Source: Klebsiella pneumoniae (GTDB lineage: Bacteria; Myxococcota_A; UBA796; SXON01). From it: a DNA stretch of 64,000 nucleotides. Below are positions 7,710-16,917 of this stretch, one piece after another. The stretch lies in assembly GCA_945861635.1 (NCBI GenBank), contig CAMAWH010000004.1:1-64000 (forward strand). Reading direction: 5' to 3'. The first letter of the stretch is position 1. Every line of letters starts with the position of its first letter. The translations under genes were made by a program, and so were the position numbers. The notes under the pieces were generated by a model. It was not told the origin of the DNA. It saw only the letters and a program-made list of their open reading frames with translations, and searched no databases.

Positions 7710-9272
7710 ATGGCGGCGACGCAGACTCGGCAACGGTCCTCCACCCAGTCCTCCGGCGGTTCGGGCGGCAGTTCCGGCGGATCTTCTTCGCAATCGCAGG
7801 GTCCGGGCTCCGCGCCACTTCAGCAAGGCAGCGTCGGTGCCGGCGCGGCACGGCGTGCGCAGGGTGCGGGCGGAAATTCCTTTATCCAGGACATGATCGC
7901 CGGCGGGTCGGATCAGAGCCCGGAGGCCATGCTGGAAGCGCTTGGCGCCGGCCGGCCGCTCGACAAGGTTACGGCCGCGCGCCTCGGCGCCGATGTCGAT
8001 GATGTTCGCATTCACGATGATGCAGTTGCGCACATGCTGGCGGACCACCACCGCGCGCGTGCGTTCACGGTCGGCTCGCACGTGGCGTTCGCTGCCGGCG
8101 CCTACCGCCCCGGCACCGCAGCCGGTGACGAGCTGCTCCGTCACGAAATCGCCCACGTCGTGCAGCAACGCGGTGCCTCGCAGTCCGCTCCCGGCGGGTC
8201 CGCCAAACGTCAGGACTCGTTCGAGCAGTCGGCCGACGCCGCTGCCACGGGTGGGGCGCAAGCCCAGGCCGGCAGTTCGGGCGGCTTGCGCATCCAGAAG
8301 AAGGGAGAAATCGAGGCCACGGAAGAAGCGGTCGGCCAGAAGATCGTCCAGAACATGGACAAGGCAAACAGTGGTGGCGGTGCCGACGCCGGCATGCACT
8401 ACGCCCACAACTACAAGAGCTACTACCCAGAGAAGTGGAAGGAAGAGTACCGCAAGGGCCATGCGGATCCCACCTACTTCACGGTCAACGGCTTCATGGA
8501 CTTCCGCTTGGTCCCCGGCCAAAGCGCGTCGGAGGCGATCAAGAAGTTCATCGCCGGCCGCACGATTTGTGAATGCCTCGTGACCATCGTCGTCATGCAG
8601 GTAGACGCCATGCGCGCGGCCATGGGTGACGACAAGTTCGACGAACACTTCGGTCAGAAGGGCAAGAAAATGAGCCCGGATCGTGCCTTGCGTATCAGCA
8701 CCGACGTCAGCTCGACGCCCCTCGGCCGCGCGATCAAGCGCTCCGACGCCGCCGTGAAGGGTGAAATCGGCACCATCGGCAACCGCCCGAACGTCAAGCC
8801 GGGGGAATGGTACTACTTCTACAACCACCCGAAGTACCTCATCAAGCACCCGGGCGGCGCGTGGCAGGGTGAAAACGCGCTGTACGTCGGGGAGCGTGAC
8901 GGTCACCAGACATGGTCCGGATTCGGCGCGTCGAACGTCAGTGAAGACCACATGATGGACCAGATGGTCAGCAGCTTCAACGCCCCGCGCACCGAGTATG
9001 ACTACGAGGTCATGTGCGAGCAATACCTGTCCGATGTGAAGGAAGTTCGCGAAGGCAAGGTGTCGTCGTGGAAGCGCCTGTACGAGGTGCATAAGGACAA
9101 GATTCCGAAGCTCTACCAGGAAGATGGTGGGGAATACATCGACTCGGTGGACAAGAAGGTCATCATCGACGCGCCCGAGTACGAGCTTGGCGGTACCAGT
9201 CGGAAAGGCGGGTTCATGCTCGACGCCGGGTCGGCCGTAGACATTGAAAAGGTCAAGCGGCTCGCCCAGTGA
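7710..9272 (+). CDS. eCIS-core (DUF4157) protein with Tgl-type transglutaminase-like C-terminal domain
   Basis: A 520-aa protein. Residues 1-55 are a Ser/Gly/Gln-rich disordered leader. Residues 72-155 match the eCIS-core/DUF4157 domain, with ALGAGRPLDKVTAARLGAD, VRIHDD, ARAFTVGSHVAFAAGAYRPG and a zincin motif HEIAH at 145-149. Such domains mark cargo or toxins of extracellular contractile injection systems. Residues 250-425 resemble Bacillus spore transglutaminase (Tgl): ICECLVTIVVMQVDAM carries the Glu-Cys pair (E288-C289), KPGEWYYFYNHP follows, and WQGENALYVGE holds a Glu (E388) where Tgl has its second catalytic acid, then WSGFGAS. If active it would crosslink Gln and Lys side chains. No injection-system structural genes are in the window. 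The stop overlaps the next gene's start. Confidence 0.72.
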   Translation: MAATQTRQRSSTQSSGGSGGSSGGSSSQSQGPGSAPLQQGSVGAGAARRAQGAGGNSFIQDMIAGGSDQSPEAMLEALGAGRPLDKVTAARLGADVDDVRIHDDAVAHMLADHHRARAFTVGSHVAFAAGAYRPGTAAGDELLRHEIAHVVQQRGASQSAPGGSAKRQDSFEQSADAAATGGAQAQAGSSGGLRIQKKGEIEATEEAVGQKIVQNMDKANSGGGADAGMHYAHNYKSYYPEKWKEEYRKGHADPTYFTVNGFMDFRLVPGQSASEAIKKFIAGRTICECLVTIVVMQVDAMRAAMGDDKFDEHFGQKGKKMSPDRALRISTDVSSTPLGRAIKRSDAAVKGEIGTIGNRPNVKPGEWYYFYNHPKYLIKHPGGAWQGENALYVGERDGHQTWSGFGASNVSEDHMMDQMVSSFNAPRTEYDYEVMCEQYLSDVKEVREGKVSSWKRLYEVHKDKIPKLYQEDGGEYIDSVDKKVIIDAPEYELGGTSRKGGFMLDAGSAVDIEKVKRLAQ

Positions 9273-9871
9273 TGCTGCCGGCGCTCTTCGGCGCCGGGTT
9301 CGGCCTTGCCTGCGCTTCGAGCCATGCCAACGCGCCCAAGGAGGCTACCGTGCAAGTTGTATCTGACGACGCCGTACGCATGACGCTGAAGCGAATCGAA
9401 CCGGGCCGCCCGCCTCTGGCGCGGTTGCGGGTGGACGTGCACCTGCACAACGCGGAGTCGGGTCCGCGTTGGTTTCTGCTGCCGAAGGTCATCGAGTCGA
9501 GCAGCGGCGGCGTGGACGGCGTCGAGGTTTCCGTGGGGGGCGGAGTCGTGATCGGCCGCTTTCACGGGGCCGGTGGCATGCAGGCGTTGCTCCTGCCCGC
9601 CGGAGCCACGATAGAGCTGCGCGCGCTGGAACTTCAGAGCTGGTCGGAGGAACTGCCGAATCCGCTGGCCGTGTCCGTGCGCATCGGAACGGCTTTGTCG
9701 ATCGGCGGCGAGCCTGCCGAGGCCTGGATGGGTGAGTCGCTCTCGACGAACGGCGCGGACGTCGCTGAAGAGGGAATTTCCGTCCAACGCAGTCGGTTTA
9801 CGCCGGATCGCGGGGCGGTGCCGGTGGTGCTGACGGGTGAGAAGGTGGTCGCGGTGACCGTCGGTCGCTAA
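9272..9871 (+). CDS. Lipoprotein coupled to the eCIS-core gene; candidate immunity or accessory protein
   Basis: The ATG at 9272 overlaps the TGA of the preceding gene, so translation is coupled; a GTG at 9269 is an alternative. The product is about 199 aa with a short hydrophobic leader ending FGLAC, a plausible lipobox. The mature part is beta-rich (MTLKRIEPGRPPLARLRVDV, GPRWFLLPKVIE, PAGATIELRALELQSWSEEL) and resembles no family I can name. The obligatory coupling to a putative toxin makes a periplasmic immunity or chaperone role attractive, but this is inference from context only. The next gene, glnS, begins 9 nt later and is unlikely to be functionally related. Confidence 0.55.
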   Translation: MLPALFGAGFGLACASSHANAPKEATVQVVSDDAVRMTLKRIEPGRPPLARLRVDVHLHNAESGPRWFLLPKVIESSSGGVDGVEVSVGGGVVIGRFHGAGGMQALLLPAGATIELRALELQSWSEELPNPLAVSVRIGTALSIGGEPAEAWMGESLSTNGADVAEEGISVQRSRFTPDRGAVPVVLTGEKVVAVTVGR

Positions 9872-9880
9872 ACGCTGCCG

Positions 9881-12136
<2,256 letters not shown>

Positions 12137-12151
12137 GCCGCCGTCACGCCG

Positions 12152-14041
12152 CTACAGGCAGATGAAATTGCCCCAGGTCGAGGAATTGTCGGTTTCGTCA
12201 CACTCCGAAACCTCACTGTCCTCCGACGAATTCCCGTAGTCGACGGTGATGTACACGTCGTAGAGCGGGTGGGGTACGCCGGTGATCTCGACTGTCGCCG
12301 AGTCCTCCATCCAGCCCGAAAGGGCGCCGGCCGTCCACTGCGTTTCGTACAACAGCACGTCGGGGCCGTCCGTCATGCCCCAGATCTGGACGGGAAAGGG
12401 GTCGGTGACGTCGGTCGTGCCGTTGTTGCCGACGCTGAACGTCAGGGTGATGCTGTCGTATTTGCATTCGTCCGTGCAGACAGCCTGCACCTTTGCCATC
12501 AGATTCTTGTTCGGGAAGACCAGATCGAGCGGCGGCCCCGCGCGGAAGCTGTTGTAGCCCTCCGTCCAATTCACATCGGGGACCTCGGGAATCGTGCCCT
12601 CTGCCGTAACGTTGGTGATGGAAAACGAGTGCTGGTTCCAGATGTTCAGGCCGGCCACGAACTGGTTTGCCGCGTCCTCCATGACATAGATGCCGTTGGA
12701 GTAGGTGCCGAAGCCCACGTCCACGTGGCCGTCGTTGTCGACGTCCGCCACCGTGGGCATCTGCCCGCAATAGGTCTGCGCCCCCGAAAGCGTGGAGAGC
12801 AGGGTGCCGTCCGGTCCGTTGAGGATGTGAAGCCCGTCGTTTCCGACATGCAACACCTCCCAAACGTCGTTGCCATCGAGGTCGTAGGCGCTCACCCCGT
12901 CGAAATAGCTGGAGCTGACGCCGGCCCAGTGCCAGAGCTTGGTGCCGTTGCCGTCGTAGACCATGACGCCCGGCGCCACGGGCACGGCAATGTCCGGCTC
13001 CCCGTCGCCGTTGAAGTCCGCGATGGCCGGGGGCCCGGGGTATCCGGTGGAACCGAGGCTCACCGACCAGATCTCCGTGTAGTCGGTGTCGAGGAGGCGG
13101 AGCGTTCCCTGAGAAACCACCACGATCTCGGCCTCGTCGTCACTGTCGAAGTTGGCGATGGCCGGGAAACCGTCACTCCCGCTCGAAGAGTAGATGGCCG
13201 TGCCGCTCTTGCTGTAGGCGGCGTTGCCCACGATGACCTCCTGCTGGCCGTCGAGGTCGATGTCTCCTGCGATGGAGTTCGGCGAGTGTCCCGAAGTGGC
13301 GCTGCCGTGCCCCTTGCTGCCCGTGCCGACCACGGCGCCGGTTTGCCCGCTGAAGATTCGGCGTCCAGAGTAGACCTCCGGGTCACCATCCCCGTCGAGG
13401 TCCGCGATTCCGACGCTTCCGCAATACGATTTGATGCTGTCCGGCGGCTGGCCGGTCCAGAAGGCGCTCCCGTCCTCTCCGTGGAGCGCAACGGAGCCGT
13501 ACAGGCCCATGACGACGACCTCCGGGAAGCCATCTCCATCGAGGTCTCCGATGGCGCTCGTCGTCTGCTCGATCAGGCTGCTGGTCGTGCGCCAGATCTG
13601 TACGCCCGTTGCCCCGTCGTACGCGATGATGGCGCCGGAGTACGGCGTGGCGATGACGTCGGGCGTGTCCCCGGAGTCGATGACACCGTTGCCGTTGTCG
13701 TCGGTGAGGTTGCCCATCGCAACGGTGGAAATCATCGTGCCGAGCGCGCCCGACGTCCACTTCAACGCCAGCGTCCAGTCCGGGGTGGTCTCCTCCGGCT
13801 CGCAATCGATCGTCGACCCGAGCCCGTAGCCCGGCAGGAAAAGGGTGTCGTCAGCGCAGCTTTCATCGACGATGACGTCCTCTCCCGTGTCCTCGGTGAT
13901 GTCCTCTTCCGCCGTGTCTTCCGGCGGGTCGAACGTCTCTCCCTCGTCAAACTCAGCTTCTTCCGCCTTTTTTCCGGTGAGGTTGTTATCGCTCTGACAC
14001 GCGACGAAAAGCAGTACAGGCGTGAGGGTGAGTAGACGCAC
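12152..14041 (-). CDS. FG-GAP/VCBS repeat lipoprotein with CARDB-like C-terminus
   Basis: A 629-aa lipoprotein; lipobox FVAC puts Cys at residue 15, followed by the tag QSDNNLTGK and an acidic Glu/Asp/Thr stalk to about residue 60. The middle has at least six Ca-binding FG-GAP/VCBS units (GDLDGDGFPEVVV, ADLDGDGDPEVYSG, GDIDLDGQQEVIVG, ADFNGDGEPDIAVP, YDLDGNDVWEVLHV, ADVDNDGHVDVGFG), which build an integrin-alpha-like propeller. The last 130 residues look like a CARDB/Ig-like domain (ITLTFSVGNNGTTDV). Expected on the cell surface, in adhesion or matrix binding; ligand unknown. Convergent with glnS, 15 nt between stops. Confidence 0.8.
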   Translation of the reverse strand: MRLLTLTPVLLFVACQSDNNLTGKKAEEAEFDEGETFDPPEDTAEEDITEDTGEDVIVDESCADDTLFLPGYGLGSTIDCEPEETTPDWTLALKWTSGALGTMISTVAMGNLTDDNGNGVIDSGDTPDVIATPYSGAIIAYDGATGVQIWRTTSSLIEQTTSAIGDLDGDGFPEVVVMGLYGSVALHGEDGSAFWTGQPPDSIKSYCGSVGIADLDGDGDPEVYSGRRIFSGQTGAVVGTGSKGHGSATSGHSPNSIAGDIDLDGQQEVIVGNAAYSKSGTAIYSSSGSDGFPAIANFDSDDEAEIVVVSQGTLRLLDTDYTEIWSVSLGSTGYPGPPAIADFNGDGEPDIAVPVAPGVMVYDGNGTKLWHWAGVSSSYFDGVSAYDLDGNDVWEVLHVGNDGLHILNGPDGTLLSTLSGAQTYCGQMPTVADVDNDGHVDVGFGTYSNGIYVMEDAANQFVAGLNIWNQHSFSITNVTAEGTIPEVPDVNWTEGYNSFRAGPPLDLVFPNKNLMAKVQAVCTDECKYDSITLTFSVGNNGTTDVTDPFPVQIWGMTDGPDVLLYETQWTAGALSGWMEDSATVEITGVPHPLYDVYITVDYGNSSEDSEVSECDETDNSSTWGNFICL

Positions 14042-14096
14042 GGCGGGCCTCGGAACGCCGACATGCTACACTAGTTTTGCATCCGTTCCGCGTTCG

Positions 14097-14924
14097 CTAG
14101 CGTGGCGACACGAAGGAATCCCCGTCGATGTGGAGCGGCGTCACGACGGTATTATTGGTATAATCCCGCTCCTCGAAGATCAAATCTGGATTGGCGACGA
14201 CCTCCAGCGTGTAGTCGCCATCCGGCACGTCCGTCATGTCAATCCACTGACAATCCAGGTCCGCGCCGTACGGGTCGGCCCAGCCGACGGAGAGCCCTTG
14301 ATCGAGGCAGTGGTAGGTCGGCACCTCCAGAGGATCGACCCAGGGCATCGTGTCGGCGAGGCAGAAGGCCTGCTTGTGCCCGGTCAGGATCACGGATCCC
14401 GTCGAATCCCGGAGGTTGTAGATGGCAAAATCGAGATAGTGGTAGTGCTGGTGGCACTCCGAGAACTGGAAGCGTTCTGGCCATTCCCCCGGCTTGCCCA
14501 TCACCAGATCGGCCGTCCCGAGGTTGACGACGGTGGTGTTGAATCGGACCACGCGGCGACTTCCCACCGCCAAAACGCAGCCCTCCTGTGCGGCACAGCC
14601 CTCTTCCGTCACCGTGATGGTTTCGGTGCGAACGGAGGAAGTGAACGTTTCCTCGTCGAAGAACACGTCGGGGAGGGGACACGCACCGTACGGGTCGGCG
14701 GCGGTGCACACGGGCTGGGCGTCCGGCAGGCAACACGCCGTGCAGCAGAGCGTTGTGTCCGGGCAGGTGGAGATATCCGGCGTGCAAGAGTCACCTTCAA
14801 CGAGCGGCGCGTCGGGAACGGAGTCGTGGACGAGGTCGATGGCGCCTCCCGAGTCGGGGGCGTCGGGCGTGGCGGGCGCGGAATTGAGCGGGTACGGCCA
14901 GCAGGCGAGAAAAACGAGGAGCAC
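14097..14924 (-). CDS. Lysyl oxidase family lipoprotein
   Basis: A 275-aa secreted protein; the start MLLVFLAC suggests a lipoprotein. After a Cys-rich region (residues 47-85) comes a lysyl oxidase domain. ECHQHYHYLDFAIYNL carries the copper histidines (H158, H160, H162); TGHKQAFCLADT carries the lysine (K184) and ADPYGADLDCQWIDMTDV the tyrosine (Y219) that in animal enzymes form the LTQ cofactor; the domain ends NPDLIFEERDYTNNTVV. All catalytic elements are therefore present. Such enzymes oxidise peptidyl lysine to allysine, giving protein crosslinks. It follows the FG-GAP lipoprotein gene by 55 nt on the same strand and stands among surface proteins that could be substrates (inference). Confidence 0.85.
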   Translation of the reverse strand: MLLVFLACWPYPLNSAPATPDAPDSGGAIDLVHDSVPDAPLVEGDSCTPDISTCPDTTLCCTACCLPDAQPVCTAADPYGACPLPDVFFDEETFTSSVRTETITVTEEGCAAQEGCVLAVGSRRVVRFNTTVVNLGTADLVMGKPGEWPERFQFSECHQHYHYLDFAIYNLRDSTGSVILTGHKQAFCLADTMPWVDPLEVPTYHCLDQGLSVGWADPYGADLDCQWIDMTDVPDGDYTLEVVANPDLIFEERDYTNNTVVTPLHIDGDSFVSPR

Positions 14925-15010
14925 GGGGCAGGGTAGCCGATTCGCCCGCGAACCGTGGCCGTCGCTACCTGCTCGCCCGCAGATCGGGTAGGCTTGCGTG
15001 AGGAGGTTCC

Positions 15011-15667
15011 ATGACCACGCACATGCTCTTGCGGTTGGGGCTCGGCCTTGGGCTCGCGGCCTGCTCGCCCGTAGGTGAGGCCAAATCGGGGCATGTGCTG
15101 GGAGACGGCTCGGACGACGCCGATGGTGACGCCGACGGTGACAGTGATTCCGACACCGACAGTGATGCGGATTCGGATGCCGACACGGATGCCGACACGG
15201 ATGCCGACGCGGACGCCGACGCCGACAGTGACGCCGACACGGACACCGGAGACCGCGACCACGGCTCGATGGACGTCAATGCGGTATACGATGGCAAATC
15301 CTACACGTTGAACTTCGTGGATGGGCCGTTCGACATCACCTGCACCGAAAGCAGCGGCTACTACTTCGTCACGATGATCGACCACAACAACGCGATGTAC
15401 TTCGACCTCACGCTGTCAAACCCGACGGACAACTCCACGGTTTCGAAGGGTGCTCTTGGCGGAAACGGCATGTCGCTGGGGCCGCCCACGGAATGGCGGT
15501 TCGATACGCTGATGCGCGGGAATTTGGCCTCCGCCGAGATTCACGTCGAGGACATCGACGAGGGCAATTCGTTCAAGGGCAACTTCTCGGTAGTCTGGGA
15601 TGCGGACGGGTCGCTGGCGCTGCCCGCGGCCAATGCATCGGGCACGTTCGACGTTGGGTGCCCTTAG
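15011..15667 (+). CDS. Lipoprotein with long Asp-rich stalk
   Basis: A 218-aa lipoprotein. ATG 15011 has AGGAGG upstream. The signal peptide ends GLAAC, with Cys at 18. Residues 35-80 are an almost pure Asp/Ala/Ser/Thr stalk of DADSDADTD type. The remaining 135 residues are a beta-rich domain with two Cys (C near 115 and the second-last residue) that I do not recognise (VYDGKSYTLNFVDGPFDITC, STVSKGALGGNGMSLGPP, GNFSVVWDADGSLAL). The stalk resembles those at 2647, 49053 and 52172 and probably spaces the domain from the membrane. The stalk DNA is internally repetitive and could vary in length. Confidence 0.75.
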   Translation: MTTHMLLRLGLGLGLAACSPVGEAKSGHVLGDGSDDADGDADGDSDSDTDSDADSDADTDADTDADADADADSDADTDTGDRDHGSMDVNAVYDGKSYTLNFVDGPFDITCTESSGYYFVTMIDHNNAMYFDLTLSNPTDNSTVSKGALGGNGMSLGPPTEWRFDTLMRGNLASAEIHVEDIDEGNSFKGNFSVVWDADGSLALPAANASGTFDVGCP

Positions 15668-15681
15668 CGCGGGTTCCTCCC

Positions 15682-15786
15682 TCACTCCCTGAAGAAGCCG
15701 ACAATCGCGTCAGTCGCGGCCTGTGGCGACTCCCGGTGGCAGAAGTGGCCTCCGCGCACGGTGGTGGCGCGGAAGGATGCGAACGT
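15682..15786 (-). pseudogene. C-terminal remnant of an alpha/beta hydrolase
   Basis: The last about 30 codons read RATTVRGGHFCHRESPQ then AATDAIVGFFRE and stop. This is the typical end of epoxide hydrolase or haloalkane dehalogenase-like enzymes, with the catalytic His in GGHFCHRE. Upstream, the same frame is antisense to the FHA-GGDEF gene, and no hydrolase core is present, so only the tail survives. It marks a deletion or rearrangement junction near 15790-15828. Confidence 0.55.
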
Positions 15787-15828
15787 TCCCGCTTGCGGCC
15801 CTGCCCCTGAGCCGGGTATGATTTCACG

Positions 15829-16719
15829 ATGGCGGATACGACGCATCGTACCGATCCTGCGGAGGCCGCGTTCGATGCGCACGGGCTGCTTGTGCCGGTA
15901 CTCGCGGTCATTGAACCCGCCAGTGCGGGCTCGATCATCGTCGTAACCGAGCCGTGCATGCTCATCGGACGGGACCCTGAGTGTGACGTGTTCCTCGACG
16001 ATGCCAAATGCTCTCGCCAGCACGTACGGGTCAACCGCCGACCCCGGTTCGGCGCAACGGCCCGTCTTCAGGTCGCGCTCGTCGATCTCGGCAGCACCAA
16101 CGGTACGTGGGTGAACGGCCGGCGGATCGAAGACGTCAGGGTGCTCGCGGCGAACGACAGGGTGCGGATCGGCCACACCACGCTTGTGTATTCACTGCGC
16201 GATACAGCGGAGATCGAGACGCAGCGCGCCATCGCTCGGCTCGCCACCACCGACCCGTTGACGGGGCTCGCCAACCGGCGCGCGTTTGCCCAATGCCTCC
16301 ATCGTGAATTCCTTCGCGCGGAAAGGTATGGATGGCCACTTTCGCTGATCATGGTGGACATCGACCACTTCAAGCATTTCAATGACACACACGGCCACGA
16401 CACCGGCGATCGCGTGCTGGCCGCCGTTGCCGCCGTCGTCACAGAATGCGTGCGCACGCACGACCTTGCCTGCCGACACGGGGGCGAGGAGTTCGTGGTG
16501 CTCCTGCCGCAGGCGGGCGTTCCAGAAGCGATGGACGTGGCCGTGCGTGTGCACACCGAGATCGCGCGCATGCTGGTTCCCGGGTGCAAGGGGGTCACGG
16601 CCAGCCTCGGCGTGGCGACGCTGGGAGACGAGCACGATTCTCCCGAATCCCTACTCGAATGCGCTGATCAGGCGATGTACGTCGCCAAACGCTCCGGTCG
16701 GAACCGCGTGTGCCGCTGA
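15829..16719 (+). CDS. FHA-GGDEF diguanylate cyclase
   Basis: A 296-aa cytoplasmic protein. Residues 40-122 form an FHA phosphothreonine-binding domain (LIGRDPECDVFLDD, CSRQHVRV, DLGSTNGTWVNGRRI). Residues 135-295 form a GGDEF domain (TDPLTGLANRRAF, VDIDHFKHFNDTHGHDTGD, active site GGEEF at 218-222, ADQAMYVAKRSGRNRV) that makes cyclic di-GMP from two GTP. The inhibitory I-site RTHD (209-212) sits five residues before GGEEF, so product inhibition is expected. The FHA domain should link the enzyme to Ser/Thr kinase signalling, for which a kinase gene lies at 21018-22712. It appears monocistronic, next to a hydrolase remnant. Confidence 0.93.
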   Translation: MADTTHRTDPAEAAFDAHGLLVPVLAVIEPASAGSIIVVTEPCMLIGRDPECDVFLDDAKCSRQHVRVNRRPRFGATARLQVALVDLGSTNGTWVNGRRIEDVRVLAANDRVRIGHTTLVYSLRDTAEIETQRAIARLATTDPLTGLANRRAFAQCLHREFLRAERYGWPLSLIMVDIDHFKHFNDTHGHDTGDRVLAAVAAVVTECVRTHDLACRHGGEEFVVLLPQAGVPEAMDVAVRVHTEIARMLVPGCKGVTASLGVATLGDEHDSPESLLECADQAMYVAKRSGRNRVCR

Positions 16720-16725
16720 GTAGTC

Positions 16726-16842
16726 GTGATCGCGATCGGCAGGTCGCTGAACATGAATACGGTGCGGCAGTATCTCGCCAAAGCGGGGTTGGTTCGCACG
16801 CGGGCGGAGCGGCGGCGCGGAGGAGCGGGGGAAGACGGCTAA
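16726..16842 (+). pseudogene. Possible transposase/HTH fragment
   Basis: A 38-codon frame from GTG 16726 reads IAIGRSLNMNTVRQYLAKAGL, which resembles the helix-turn-helix that opens IS21-type transposases, then runs into basic and Gly-rich residues and a stop. It has no flanking inverted repeats or remaining transposase. Short and weak; it may be chance. Confidence 0.25.
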
Positions 16843-16917
16843 CGAATGCAACGATCACGACGGACACCGCGGCAGCCGCGAATACATAAGCACCCTCTGA
16901 CGGCGGCGCGCGTTGGC

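Noticed and set aside
7605..9092. Long open frame antisense to the eCIS-core gene
   Set aside because: High GC leaves the antisense third position open; residues are Val/Arg/His-rich without motifs, and the sense frame has clear domains.
12269..14035. 588-codon plus-strand frame opposite the FG-GAP lipoprotein
   Set aside because: Mirror of the sense repeats; lacks signal peptide or motifs.
15120..15246. Regularly spaced repeats suggesting a CRISPR array
   Set aside because: The repeats are in-frame codons for an Asp-rich stalk; no conserved 24-40 bp repeat or unique spacers, and no cas genes.
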